A stretch of DNA of 64,000 nt. Origin: Mangrovihabitans endophyticus (GTDB lineage: Bacteria; Actinomycetota; Actinomycetes; Mycobacteriales; Micromonosporaceae). The notes beneath the pieces were generated by a model. It made no database searches and had not been told where the DNA came from. It saw only the letters and a list, made by a program, of their open reading frames with translations. Made by a program: the position numbers and the translations under genes. Position 1 is the first letter of the stretch. The number at the start of each line of letters is the position of its first letter. The stretch lies in NCBI RefSeq assembly GCF_014646155.1, contig NZ_BMMX01000018.1, forward strand, positions 1 to 64,000, in the 5' to 3' direction. This document shows positions 36,246 through 47,667 of the stretch, piece after piece.

Positions 36246-38964
36246 GATGCGCCAGTTCGGTGCGGCTGCGCACACCCAGCCGGGCGAACACGTTGCGTAG
36301 GTGATGGTCGACGGTCCGCGGACTGAGCAGCATCTGCTCGGCGATCTCCCGGTTCGTCGCGCCCCGGGCCACCAGCGCGGCGATGCGCTCCTGCTGGGCG
36401 GTGAGCGCCCGGCCCCCGGGCGGCGGCTGCGCCACATGGTCACCGGCGGCGCGCAGCTCGCGGTCCGCCGCCTCCGCCCACGGCACCAGCCCGAGCAGGT
36501 GAAAGGTGCCGGCCGCGTCGCGCAGATGCTCGCGTGCCGCGACCGGACGGCGGCGACGCAACCGGCGCCCGTACAGCAACTGGGTGTGCGCCCGGGGGAA
36601 ATCCGCCCCGTCGGCCCGGTGCTGGCGCAACGCCTCGGCGAAGTGGTCATCGGCGTCCGCGGCGTCCGCGGCGCGCAACGCCCGGCAGCGTTCCCGCAAC
36701 GCCAGCCACGCCGGTCGGCCGGTGTACCCGGTCCAGGCGTCGAACGGCGGCATCACCTGCGCTTCCCAGGCCGCCTCGCGACCCGGCGGCGGCCCGCCGT
36801 CCGGCTCGCCGCCACCGCCGCCGCTGCTGCCGGTCTGCGGCGGCGGGCCGGCCGGTGCCGCCCAGCCGGCCAGCGCGGCGGCCTCGACCAGGTGCGGCGT
36901 CGCCGCGACCTGCATCACCACGTTGCCCCGCCCGGCCGGGGCGGCGACGATGCCGAGCAGCCGGCGCACGGTGGCGCGCGGTCGCCCGGCCACCAGATCC
37001 AGCAACGCCAGCGCCCACTCGCAGAGCGCCCGCGCCTGCCCCGGCCCGCCCGCGTCGTCCCGGGCGCCGGCCTCGCGCACCCGCTGCGCACAGCCCGGTT
37101 CGTCGCCGGCCAGCGCGGCGAGCACCGCCAGAATGCTCAGATGGGTGGAGGCCAGCGCGGGCTGGCCGGTGGCGCGTGCCAGCCGCGCGCCCTCGGCCGC
37201 CGAGGCCGCGGCGGACCCGTGATCGCCCAGCGCCAGCGCGGCGAACGCGGCGGTCTCCCGGCTCCGCGGGACAAGCGCGGGTTCGCCACGGGCGGCGGCC
37301 AGCCCCGCGGCCCGCACGGCCAGGTCGCGCGCCGCGGCGTCGTCGCCGGTGAACAGCCCGGCGGTGGCGGCCCGGTTCACCGCCACCGGGTCGTCCACCC
37401 GGCCGCCCAGATCCACCACCCGGCGCAGTTCGGCGAAGGCACGCGGGTGGTCGCCCCGGAACATCGCGTCGAGGCCGTCGACGTACGCGAACGCCACGGC
37501 GGCCCCGTCCGGCTCGGCGCCGCGGCGCAGCGCACGCACCGCGTCGGCGACCTCGCCGTACCGGTCGTGGCACCCGGCCAGCGCGTACCCGTCACCGGCG
37601 CGCAGCAGCGCGTCAAGCGCCGCGGCCCGGTCGTATCCGGCGAGGTGGCGAGCCATCCGCAGGAGGTCGCCGGGCGGGACGGATCCGCCGGCGTACCGGG
37701 CGACGGCGTCCACGGCACCCGCTTGCCGGCCGGCGCCGCTGCCCTGCCGCGCAGCGCGGCGGGCCCGCTCCGCCCGGCGTGTCATCAGGCCCGCGCGGTG
37801 CGCGAACCCCGCCAGCCAGGCATGGTCGGCCCCCGCGACAAGCGCGGACACGGCCACCGGCGCGCGCACGGTCAACTCCGCCGCCCGCGCACACGCGTCG
37901 GCCGCGTCACCGTGGTCGCCGGCGCACGCCGCCGCCTCCACCAGCTCGGCGGCCAGCCGTTCGTCCGGTCCCGGCACCGACCACGCCCGGTGCAGCAGCG
38001 CGGGCAACCGCCGCCCGCGCCGCCGCATCACCCGCGCCAGCACCGCGTGCGCCCACCGGCGGTCCGCCAGCGGCGCGCCGTGGTAGACGATCGCGCGCAG
38101 CACCGGTTCCCGGAACCGCACCACCGGACCCGCGGTGTCGATCAGCCCGGCTGCCTCCGCGGGCGCCGGCACGCTCAGGCCGACACCCGCCGCGGTGCAC
38201 GCCGCATCCCATTCGTCCACGCTGAGCGTGCGGGCCGCCGCGGCGATCACCAGCAGGCGCCGGGCCGGGTCACCCACGGCGGCGAGCATGTCCCGGTACG
38301 CCTGATGCACCGCCCCGGACGCGGGCACCACGCAGGGCGGCGGGGCGTCGCCGCGGCGCTGCTCCGGGGTGAGCGCCCCGGCCAGCTCGCACAGCGCGCC
38401 CGGATTCCCGCCCGCGGATTCCAGCAGCGCGGCCACCACGTCCGGGTGGACGTCGGGCGCCCGCGCCAGCACCAGGTCGCGGCACTCATCGTCATCCCAC
38501 GGGGCCAGCCGCCGGGTCGGCAACCCGGTCGGCGGGTACCCGTCGGGCACCGAGGCCACCACGGCGACCGGCTCGCGGCCGATGCGGTGCGCGGCGACCG
38601 CGACCGCGGCCCAGGACGGGCGGTCGAGCAGGTGCGCGTCGTCGAGCAGGACGAGCACCGGGCGATGCCGGGCCGCGGACCGCAGCAAACTCAGCAGCGC
38701 CATCCCGGCCTCTTCGGCACCGTCGTGCCGGTCTTCCGCGGCGTCGCCTCCGGTCGCCAGAACGCCCGCCAGGGCCGCGCGGAGCCGGTGCAGCGCGGCG
38801 CAGGCGTACCCCGCCTCATCCCGGTGCCCCGGAACAGTCAGCACGATGCGGTCCCCGGCGGCCGCGTCGCCCGCCGCGCGCAGGAGCGTGCTCTTGCCCG
38901 ATCCCGGGCCGCCGGCAAGCACCAGGACGCCGGAAACAAACTGCACGCATGATGCAACTTCCAT
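36232..38964 (-). CDS. LuxR-family regulator with N-terminal AAA ATPase (LAL type)
   Basis: A 910-residue cytosolic regulator. Walker A GGPGSGKST is near residue 20; LVLLDDAHLLD is the Walker B of the STAND/AAA module. The middle (about 350-820) is Ala-rich helical, like tetratricopeptide repeats. The C-terminal LuxR helix-turn-helix is clear: LTAQQERIAALVARGATNRE, LLSPRTVDHHLRNVFARLGV. LAL proteins act as ATP-dependent activators of antibiotic or sugar-use genes; the target here is unknown. ATG 38964 is chosen without a good ribosome site; TTG 38970 is possible. Protein start to Walker A is very short, as is common in this family. Divergent from the lipase gene. Confidence 0.88.
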   Translation of the reverse strand: MEVASCVQFVSGVLVLAGGPGSGKSTLLRAAGDAAAGDRIVLTVPGHRDEAGYACAALHRLRAALAGVLATGGDAAEDRHDGAEEAGMALLSLLRSAARHRPVLVLLDDAHLLDRPSWAAVAVAAHRIGREPVAVVASVPDGYPPTGLPTRRLAPWDDDECRDLVLARAPDVHPDVVAALLESAGGNPGALCELAGALTPEQRRGDAPPPCVVPASGAVHQAYRDMLAAVGDPARRLLVIAAAARTLSVDEWDAACTAAGVGLSVPAPAEAAGLIDTAGPVVRFREPVLRAIVYHGAPLADRRWAHAVLARVMRRRGRRLPALLHRAWSVPGPDERLAAELVEAAACAGDHGDAADACARAAELTVRAPVAVSALVAGADHAWLAGFAHRAGLMTRRAERARRAARQGSGAGRQAGAVDAVARYAGGSVPPGDLLRMARHLAGYDRAAALDALLRAGDGYALAGCHDRYGEVADAVRALRRGAEPDGAAVAFAYVDGLDAMFRGDHPRAFAELRRVVDLGGRVDDPVAVNRAATAGLFTGDDAAARDLAVRAAGLAAARGEPALVPRSRETAAFAALALGDHGSAAASAAEGARLARATGQPALASTHLSILAVLAALAGDEPGCAQRVREAGARDDAGGPGQARALCEWALALLDLVAGRPRATVRRLLGIVAAPAGRGNVVMQVAATPHLVEAAALAGWAAPAGPPPQTGSSGGGGGEPDGGPPPGREAAWEAQVMPPFDAWTGYTGRPAWLALRERCRALRAADAADADDHFAEALRQHRADGADFPRAHTQLLYGRRLRRRRPVAAREHLRDAAGTFHLLGLVPWAEAADRELRAAGDHVAQPPPGGRALTAQQERIAALVARGATNREIAEQMLLSPRTVDHHLRNVFARLGVRSRTELAHLMTS

Positions 38965-39143
38965 GGCCAAAGTTTAGACGGTCATCGATGCGTTGACCCC
39001 TCCCTTCCACCAGCCGCCCGCACGGCCGCCCGGCGGACGCTCACTCCGCGTGCCACCACCAACCGACCGGCGATTTCGCCGATGTTTCCGTGCGATTACG
39101 CGCCGAGACTCCGTGGTACCCCCGACCGCTCGATGGAGGTTCC

Positions 39144-39809
39144 ATGCGAAGGATCGTGACACTCCTGGCCGTCTGTCTGGCCGCCCTGCTCCTCGCGCCG
39201 GCCGCGCCCGCTGCCGCCGCCCCCGGCACCCCGGTGATCTTCGTACACGGGTTCAGCGGCAGCGCCTCCAACTGGATCACCGCCGAGTCCGTCTTCCGCG
39301 CCGGCGGCTACTCCAGCAGCGACCTGTACGCGTACGAGTACGACTCCTACGGCGACAACGTGGACAACGCGCGCGGCCTCGCGACCTATGTGAGCATGGT
39401 GCGGGCGCGCACCGGTGCCGCCAAGGTGGACATCGTGAACCACTCCATGGGCGGCCTGGTCAGCCTCTGGTACCTCAAGGAGCTGGGCGGCTCCGCGTAC
39501 GTGAACCATCTCGCCTCGCTGGCCGGCGCCAACCACGGCACCACCGCGGCCAGCACCTGCCTGGCGTTCCGCACCTGCCAGCAGATGTACCCGGGATCGT
39601 CGTTCATCAACACGCTCAGCGCCGGTGACGAGACGCCGGGCAGCACCCGGTACGCCACCTGGTACTCCCCCTGCGACGGCGTGATCATCCCGTACACCAG
39701 CACCCGGCTGTCCGGCGCCACGAACAACTATGTGGCGTGCGAGACCCACCTCGGATATCTGACCGACACCACGATTCTGAGCCGCGTGCGCAGCTTCCTG
39801 GCGAGCTGA
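39144..39809 (+). CDS. Secreted lipase (class 2 / EstA-like alpha/beta hydrolase)
   Basis: A 221-residue secreted esterase or lipase. After the signal peptide (IVTLLAVCLAALLLAPAAPA) come the oxyanion-hole VIFVHGFSGSASNW, nucleophile elbow NHSMGG, Asp in YSPCDGVIIPY and His in CETHLGYL, a complete Ser-Asp-His triad. Several cysteines (STCLAFRTC, SPCD, ACET) suggest disulfides. ATG 39144 follows GGAGGT. It is followed by a terminator hairpin and precedes the cox cluster, with no visible link to it. Confidence 0.92.
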   Translation: MRRIVTLLAVCLAALLLAPAAPAAAAPGTPVIFVHGFSGSASNWITAESVFRAGGYSSSDLYAYEYDSYGDNVDNARGLATYVSMVRARTGAAKVDIVNHSMGGLVSLWYLKELGGSAYVNHLASLAGANHGTTAASTCLAFRTCQQMYPGSSFINTLSAGDETPGSTRYATWYSPCDGVIIPYTSTRLSGATNNYVACETHLGYLTDTTILSRVRSFLAS

Positions 39810-39820
39810 CCCCGGACTCC

Positions 39821-39853
39821 GATCCGCCGGCCGCACACCGCGACCGGCGGATC
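39821..39853 (+). terminator. Terminator hairpin after the lipase gene
   Basis: A perfect 10-bp stem GATCCGCCGG / CCGGCGGATC with a 13-base loop, 12 bases after the lipase stop. It separates the lipase from the cox cluster. Confidence 0.75.
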
Positions 39854-39906
39854 AGCCTGCCCGCACCATGATCCAGCCGGCGGCGCGATCCGGCCGACGA
39901 TCAACC

Positions 39907-39934
39907 TAAGGGATCCCTTAATCCGCTGTTGACA
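39907..39934 (+). promoter_or_regulatory. Perfect 14-bp palindrome and TTGACA upstream of coxM
   Basis: TAAGGGATCCCTTA (39907-39920) is a perfect inverted repeat; eight bases later comes TTGACA (39929-39934), a consensus -35. The -10 would fall near 39951-39957 and is weak (CACATT-like). The palindrome lies just upstream of the -35, where an activator or repressor would sit. The regulator is unknown; the LysR gene at the far end of the cluster is one candidate. Confidence 0.6.
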
Positions 39935-40018
39935 TCCCCTGTGGCCCGCGACACATTCGGCGCACGGCACGGCGATCACGAAACGCCGCGGCAACGCGAC
40001 CGAAAAGGGGGTGTGCGC

Positions 40019-40891
40019 ATGCAGGTGCCGGCCCCGTTCGAGTACCGGCGGGCGGAGAGCGTCGACCAGGCGCTCGATCTCATGACACGGCTCGGCAGCA
40101 CGGCTCGGCTGGTCGCCGGCGGGCACAGCCTGCTGCCGATGATGAAGCTGCGCCTCGCCGTCTTCGACTATCTGATCGACATCAACGACCTGCACGGCGA
40201 ACTCGGATACATCGTGGTCGGCCCGGAGACGGTGCGCATCGGCGCGCTCACCCGGCACCGGGAACTGCTGGAGTCGGCCGAGCTCGCCGCCGCGTTCCCG
40301 ATCTTCGCCGACGCGGAGCGGGTGATCGCCGACCCGGTGGTGCGCAACCGCGGCACGCTGGGCGGTTCGCTGTGCCAGGCGGACCCGTCGGAGGACCTGT
40401 CCGCGGTGTGCACCACGCTGAACGCGAGCTGCGTGATCCGGGCACCGGGCGGCACCCGCACGGTGAGCATGGAGGACTTCCACCGCGGACCGTACGAGAC
40501 GGCGGTCGGCGACGGCGAGATCCTCACCGAGATCCGCATCCCGGTGCGCGAGCGCGGCAGCAGCGCGTACGAGAAGGTGGAGCGCCGGGCCGGCGACTGG
40601 GCCGTCACGTCCGCCGGGGCGGCGCTGTGGCTGAACCCGGACGGGACCATCGCCGACGCGCGGGTGGGGCTGGCCGCGGTCGGCCCGAACACCACCGGCA
40701 TCCCGGCGATCTCGCAGGCGCTGCGCGGCCGGCAACCGTCGGAGGACGCCTGGCAGGAGGCCGCCGCGCTGGCGAGCCGGCACTGCGATCCGGCCACCGA
40801 TCAGCGGGGCAGCGCGGACTACAAGCGGCATCTGGCCGGCGAGCTGACCCGGCGCACGCTGCGCCGCTGCGCGCAACGGATCGAGGGGTGA
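40019..40891 (+). CDS. coxM: Aerobic carbon monoxide dehydrogenase, medium (FAD) subunit
   Basis: The 290-residue FAD-binding subunit of the Mo-Cu CO dehydrogenase; it takes electrons from the CoxS iron-sulfur clusters. FAD motifs are visible: LVAGGHSLLPMMKLRL and RNRGTLGGSLCQADPSEDL. The C-terminal CO-dehydrogenase flavoprotein domain includes SSAYEKVERRAGDWAV and VGLAAVGPNTT. ATG 40019 follows AAAGGGGGTG. First gene of the cox cluster; the coxS start is five bases after the stop, so the order is M-S-L as in known CO oxidisers. Confidence 0.94.
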   Translation: MQVPAPFEYRRAESVDQALDLMTRLGSTARLVAGGHSLLPMMKLRLAVFDYLIDINDLHGELGYIVVGPETVRIGALTRHRELLESAELAAAFPIFADAERVIADPVVRNRGTLGGSLCQADPSEDLSAVCTTLNASCVIRAPGGTRTVSMEDFHRGPYETAVGDGEILTEIRIPVRERGSSAYEKVERRAGDWAVTSAGAALWLNPDGTIADARVGLAAVGPNTTGIPAISQALRGRQPSEDAWQEAAALASRHCDPATDQRGSADYKRHLAGELTRRTLRRCAQRIEG

Positions 40892-40896
40892 GCTGA

Positions 40897-41351
40897 GTGC
40901 AGATCACGATGACCGTGAACGGCGCGGAGGTGACGCGGCAGGTCGAGGACCGGATGCTGCTGGTGCACTTCCTGCGCGACGTGCTGGGTCTGACCGGTAC
41001 GCACTGGGGCTGCGACACCAGCAACTGCGGCACCTGTGTGGTGTGGCTGGACGGCGAGCCGGTGAAGTCGTGCACGGTGCTGGCCGCGATGGCCGGCGGG
41101 CACGAGGTGCGCACCGTGGAGGGCCTGGCCGACGGGGCGGAACTGGACCCGGTGCAGAAGGGCTTCATGCAGTGCCACGGGCTGCAGTGCGGGTTCTGCA
41201 CGCCGGGCATGATGATGACCGCCCGCGCGCTGCTGGACCGCAATCCGGACCCCACCGAGCAGGAGATCCGCGAGGCCATCTCGGGGCAGATCTGCCGGTG
41301 CACGGGATACGCGACGATTGTCCGATCGGTGAGATGGGCGGCGGTGAACTC

Positions 41352-41355
<4 letters not shown>
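40897..41355 (+). CDS. coxS: Aerobic carbon monoxide dehydrogenase, small (2Fe-2S) subunit
   Basis: A 152-residue protein carrying two [2Fe-2S] clusters that pass electrons from the Mo site to FAD. The plant-type ferredoxin cluster uses C39, C44, C47 and C59 (CDTSNCGTC...C); the helical-domain cluster uses C98, C101, C133 and C135 (CGFC...CRC). All eight are present. GTG 40897 follows GGGGTGAGCT. Its stop overlaps the coxL start (ATGA). Confidence 0.96.
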
Positions 41356-43739
<2,384 letters not shown>

Positions 43740-43747
43740 GGGGCACG

Positions 43748-44608
43748 GTGACCTCCATCGCCGAGCGCGCGGACGCGCTCACCCGGCAGCGGCGGCCGTT
43801 CGTGCACGCCACGGTGGTCCGTGCGCAGGCGCCGTCGTCGGCGCGGCCGGGCGACGACGCGGTGATCCTGGACGACGGCTCCATCGAGGGGTTCGTCGGC
43901 GGCCACTGCGCCGAGGGCTCGGTGCGGGCCGCCGCGCTGGAATCCCTGCGCGGTGGCCGCACGCTCCTGCTGCGGGTGCTGCCCGAGGACGGCGCGGCCT
44001 TCCCGGAGACGCCCGGGGCGCAGGTGGTGGTGAACCCGTGCCACTCCGGCGGGGCGCTGGAGATCTTCCTGCGCCCGGTGCTGCCGCCGCCGGTGCTGCG
44101 GCTGTCCGGCGACACCCCGATCGCCGCGGCGGTCGCCACGCTTGCCGCGTTCCTGGACTTCGAGGTGGTGCGCGACGGCGGGTACGCGGGCGCCACCGCG
44201 GCCGTGGTGGCCGGCATGGGCACCGCGGAGCCCGAGGCGATCCGCGGGGCGCTGGACGCCGGGGTCGGATATGTGGCCCTGATCGCCAGCCACACCCGCG
44301 GCACGGCCCTGCTCGACGAGATGCAGCTCAGCGACGACGACCGCCGGCGGGTGCACACCCCGGCCGGTCTGCCGCTGGGCGCGCGCACCGCCCCGGAGAT
44401 CGCCCTGTCGGTGATGGGCGCGATCGTCCGTGCGGTACGCACGGAGGGGCTGACCGCCGCCACGGCGGCCCCTCCGACGTACCCGCAACCGCAGACCGAT
44501 CCGGTGTGCGGGATGACCGTGATACCCGGGCCGGACACGCCGCACGCCGACGGCCGGTGGTTCTGCGGCCCGGGGTGCCGCGAGGCGTACCTGCGGCAGG
44601 CGGACTGA
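43748..44608 (+). CDS. XdhC/CoxF-family maturation protein with a C-terminal YHS-like domain
   Basis: A 286-residue accessory protein of the cox cluster. The XdhC/CoxI part covers ~1-230: PFVHATVVRAQAPSSARPGD, GFVGGHCAEGSVRAAAL, then VAGMGTAEPEAIRGALDAGV and LPLGARTAPEIALSVMGAIV. XdhC proteins bind molybdenum cofactor and help insert or sulfurate it. The last 36 residues (DPVCGMTV...WFCGPGCREAYLRQ; C254, C273, C277) look like a small metal-binding YHS domain, otherwise found in copper or heavy-metal proteins. This is notable because form I CoxL needs copper. GTG 43748 follows GGGGGCAC. Confidence 0.85.
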   Translation: MTSIAERADALTRQRRPFVHATVVRAQAPSSARPGDDAVILDDGSIEGFVGGHCAEGSVRAAALESLRGGRTLLLRVLPEDGAAFPETPGAQVVVNPCHSGGALEIFLRPVLPPPVLRLSGDTPIAAAVATLAAFLDFEVVRDGGYAGATAAVVAGMGTAEPEAIRGALDAGVGYVALIASHTRGTALLDEMQLSDDDRRRVHTPAGLPLGARTAPEIALSVMGAIVRAVRTEGLTAATAAPPTYPQPQTDPVCGMTVIPGPDTPHADGRWFCGPGCREAYLRQAD

Positions 44609-44613
44609 GCGGC

Positions 44614-45468
44614 GTGCACGACGCTCACGACGTGCGCCGACGGCTCGGCGAGCAGGGGTACCTGGCCGACGACGGCATGGCCACCGCGCTGTTCCTGGCG
44701 CTGCGGCTGGGCCGTCCGGTGCTGCTGGAGGGCGAGCCGGGGGTGGGCAAGACGACCGCCGCCAAGGCGCTGGCGCGGGTGCTCGCGGCGCCGTTCCTGC
44801 GGTTGCAGTGCTACGAGGGGCTGACCGCCGCCGAGGCCCTGTACGAGTGGAACTACCAGCGGCAACTGCTGGCCATCCGGCTGGCCGAGGCGCGCCGGGA
44901 GACGCTGACCGACGCCGACCTGTTCACCGCGGAGTTCCTGCAGGAGCGGCCGATCCTGCGCGCCGTGCGGCACACCGGGCCGACCCCGCCGGTGCTGCTG
45001 ATCGACGAGATCGACCGCGCCGACGACGAGTTCGAGGCGCTGCTGTTCGAGTTCCTCGGCGAGGCCGCGGTCACCGTGCCGGAGCTGGGCACGTTCGTCG
45101 CGCAGCAGCCGCCGGTGGTGGTGCTCACCTCCAACCGCAGCCGCGAGCTGCACGACGCGCTGCGCCGCCGCTGCCTCTACCACTGGATCGACTATCCGGA
45201 ACCCGAGCGGGCCGCGGAGATCCTGCGCCGCAATGTGCCGGCCGCCGCCGAGCCGCTCATCGCGTCCGCCACCGCGTTCCTCGGCCACGCCCGCGACCTG
45301 CGCCTGGAGAAGCCACCGGGCCTGGCCGAAGCGATCGACTGGGTGGGCGCACTGTCCGCCCTGCACGTCGGCGACCTGGTCCGCGGGGAGGCGCTCGCCA
45401 CCCTGGGCGCGCTCGCCAAGACACCGGACGACCTGGCCGCCGTCGCCGCCCTGCTGGAGGAGACATGA
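44614..45468 (+). CDS. coxD: MoxR-type AAA+ ATPase of the cox cluster
   Basis: A 284-residue AAA+ chaperone. In Oligotropha, CoxD drives assembly of the Mo-Cu site together with CoxE and CoxF. Walker A LLEGEPGVGKTT, Walker B VLLIDEIDRAD, sensor 1 VLTSNRSREL and the arginine-finger region DALRRRCLYHWIDYPEPERA are all present. GTG 44614 lies six bases after the previous stop. The coxG ATG overlaps its stop (ATGA). Confidence 0.92.
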   Translation: MHDAHDVRRRLGEQGYLADDGMATALFLALRLGRPVLLEGEPGVGKTTAAKALARVLAAPFLRLQCYEGLTAAEALYEWNYQRQLLAIRLAEARRETLTDADLFTAEFLQERPILRAVRHTGPTPPVLLIDEIDRADDEFEALLFEFLGEAAVTVPELGTFVAQQPPVVVLTSNRSRELHDALRRRCLYHWIDYPEPERAAEILRRNVPAAAEPLIASATAFLGHARDLRLEKPPGLAEAIDWVGALSALHVGDLVRGEALATLGALAKTPDDLAAVAALLEET

Positions 45469-46394
45469 AAATCAGCAACGAGTTCACCGTGCACACCCCG
45501 ATCGATCACGCCTGGCAGGTGCTGACCGATCTGGAGGGGATCGCACCCTGCCTGCCGGGCGCCGAGCTGACCGGTGTGGACGGCGACGTCTACCAGGGGC
45601 GGGTACGGGTGAAGGTCGGCCCGGTGATGTCCGAGTTCGCGGGCACCGCCCGGTTCGTGGAGAAGGACGACGGGGCGCACCGGGCGGTGATCGACGCGAA
45701 GGGCCGCGACCGCCGGTCGGCGGGCAACGCGGCGGCGATGATCACCGCGCGGTTGCGGCCGGACGGCGACGCCACCGCGGTGAGCGTGGACACCGATCTG
45801 AAGATCTCCGGCAAGCTGGCCCAGTTCGGCAGCGGCATGATCAAGGAGGTGTCGCAGAAGCTGCTGGGCCAGTTCGTGGCCTCGCTGGAGGAGAAGATCG
45901 GCGCCGGGACCGACGGCGGCGGCGCGGCTGCCGGTCCGGACGCCGGAGCGGATGCCGGAGCCGGTGCGGGCTCCGATGCCGGATCCGGGGCCACTCCGGT
46001 CGCGGGCGGCGCGTCCGCGACCGGCAACCCGGCGGTGAACACCGAACCGGCGGTCACCGCGCCGGGCGGCCAGGCCAGCGCCTTCGCCACCGACGTCGCC
46101 CCGGCGGTGGTGGCGACCACGGAGACGGCCGGCCCGGCGGCGGCGGTCGCGGGCGCGGTCGAGCCCACCGCAGCCGGCACCGTCTCCTCCCCCGCCGTCT
46201 CCTCCTCCGCCGTCTCCTCCTCCCCCGCCGGCGCCGCCTCCCGCCCGGCGCCCGCCGGCGGGCCCCGGACGGAACCGGAGGCGCTGGACCTGATGGCGCT
46301 GGCCGGTGGCTCGCTGCGCAAGCGGCTGGTGCCGGTGGCGGCGGGTGTGGCGGCGCTGCTGGTCGGCATCGTGGTCTGGCGCCGCGTGCGGTGA
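45465..46394 (+). CDS. coxG: CoxG-family SRPBCC protein with C-terminal membrane anchor
   Basis: Thought to attach CO dehydrogenase to the inner membrane. Residues 1-~145 form the CoxG/SRPBCC domain: FTVHTPIDHAWQVLTDLEGI, CLPGAELTG, YQGRVRVKVGPV, GSGMIKEVSQKLLGQFV. A long disordered Ala/Gly/Ser/Thr segment (about 150-270) follows, then a C-terminal membrane helix LVPVAAGVAALLVGIVVW ending in basic residues, so the SRPBCC domain stays in the cytosol. 309 residues, longer than simple CoxG proteins because of the linker. Overlaps coxD by four bases; coxE starts one base after its stop. Confidence 0.9.
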   Translation: MKISNEFTVHTPIDHAWQVLTDLEGIAPCLPGAELTGVDGDVYQGRVRVKVGPVMSEFAGTARFVEKDDGAHRAVIDAKGRDRRSAGNAAAMITARLRPDGDATAVSVDTDLKISGKLAQFGSGMIKEVSQKLLGQFVASLEEKIGAGTDGGGAAAGPDAGADAGAGAGSDAGSGATPVAGGASATGNPAVNTEPAVTAPGGQASAFATDVAPAVVATTETAGPAAAVAGAVEPTAAGTVSSPAVSSSAVSSSPAGAASRPAPAGGPRTEPEALDLMALAGGSLRKRLVPVAAGVAALLVGIVVWRRVR

Positions 46395-46395
46395 C

Positions 46396-47667
46396 ATGAA
46401 CGGCCCACCCGGCGGCGAGCGATCACACGGCGGCCCGTCAGACGGCGGCGGCCCGTCAGACGGCGGCGGCCGGTCACACGGCGGCGGCCCGTTGCGGGGC
46501 GTGGACCGGGCCGCGTTCGCGGTGGCGCTGGTGCGCCGGTTGCGCGCCGCCGGCGTGCCGGTCGGCCTGACCGGTGCCGGCGACCTCGCCGAGGCGCTGC
46601 GGGTGCACCCGCCGGTCACCACCACGGCCCTCTACTGGACCGCCCGGATCACCCTGGTCGGCCGGCACGACGAGATCGCCGCGTTCGACGCGGTGTTCGG
46701 CGCGCTGTTCGCCGACCAGAGCCCGCCGACGGGCGCGGCGCGGCGCGGTCCCGCCGCGCCCGGCCGGTTCGCCGCCGCACCCGCCACCGGGCAGGAACCC
46801 GCCACCGACGGGGGCGGGCTGCCCTGGGCGACGCTGCCCGCGGTGGTCGCCGAGGCGGACACCGATGACGACACCGGCCCGGCGCTGCCCGAGCGGCGGC
46901 CCAGCGCGGTTGAGGCGCTGGCCGACCGGCCGTTCGACGACCTGGACGCGGATCAGCTCGCCCTGCTCGCGCAGTGGCTGCGGGGCTTCGGCACGACCTG
47001 GCCCACCCGCCGCACCCGCCGCCAGGCGGCGCACCGGCGCGGCCCGGCGGTGAACCTGCGCGCCACGCTGGCACGGGCGCGGCGCACCGGCGGGGAGCTC
47101 ATGACGCCGGTCTGCCTGCGACCGGTCCGGGAACCTCGCCGGATCGTGCTGCTGTGCGACGTGAGCCAGTCGATGCAGGCGCAGACCGCGGCGTACCTGC
47201 ACCTGATGCGCGCCCTGCGGGACCACGCCGACGCGGAGGTGTTCACCTTCGCAACGTCACTGACTCGGATGACCGCCCGCCTCGCGTCCGGGGCCCTGCC
47301 CACCGACGTCGCGTCGGACCGGTTCGGCGGCACGCGCATCGCCGCCAACCTGCAGGCCCTGCTCGACTCCCACCACGGCAACCTGGTGCGTGGCGCGGTG
47401 GTGGTGATCGCCTCGGACGGCTGGGACAGCGACCCGCCCTCGGCGATGACCACCGCGATGGCCCGGATGCGGCGTCGCGCGTACCGGCTGATCTGGATGA
47501 ACCCGCGGGCCGGCGAGCCCGGCTTCGCACCGCGGGTGGCGGCCATGGCCGCCGCGCTGCCCTACTGCGACGCGCTGCTGCCCGCCGGGACCTTCCATGC
47601 GCTGGCCGAGGTGGTCACCGCGATCAGCTCCACAGTGTCACGTGCACCGCGGGCCGGAACCGGCTGA
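46396..47667 (+). CDS. coxE: CoxE-family protein with von Willebrand factor A domain
   Basis: Partner of CoxD in maturing the CO dehydrogenase active site. 423 residues: a Gly/Ser/His/Asp-rich repeat at the start (GGPSDGG units from an 18-bp DNA repeat, about 46408-46495), a helical N-domain (DRAAFAVALVRRLRAAGVPV), and a VWA_CoxE domain with the MIDAS motif LLCDVSQSM, FATSLTRMTARL and VVIASDGWDSD. Last gene of the cluster; its 3' end overlaps the convergent LysR gene by 44 bases. coxB, coxC, coxH and coxK of the Oligotropha set are absent. Confidence 0.9.
   Translation: MNGPPGGERSHGGPSDGGGPSDGGGRSHGGGPLRGVDRAAFAVALVRRLRAAGVPVGLTGAGDLAEALRVHPPVTTTALYWTARITLVGRHDEIAAFDAVFGALFADQSPPTGAARRGPAAPGRFAAAPATGQEPATDGGGLPWATLPAVVAEADTDDDTGPALPERRPSAVEALADRPFDDLDADQLALLAQWLRGFGTTWPTRRTRRQAAHRRGPAVNLRATLARARRTGGELMTPVCLRPVREPRRIVLLCDVSQSMQAQTAAYLHLMRALRDHADAEVFTFATSLTRMTARLASGALPTDVASDRFGGTRIAANLQALLDSHHGNLVRGAVVVIASDGWDSDPPSAMTTAMARMRRRAYRLIWMNPRAGEPGFAPRVAAMAAALPYCDALLPAGTFHALAEVVTAISSTVSRAPRAGTG

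Noticed and set aside
36301..38952. 883-codon plus-strand frame opposite the LuxR (LAL) gene
   Set aside because: Arg/Pro/Gly-rich shadow without domains; the minus strand has Walker and LuxR motifs.
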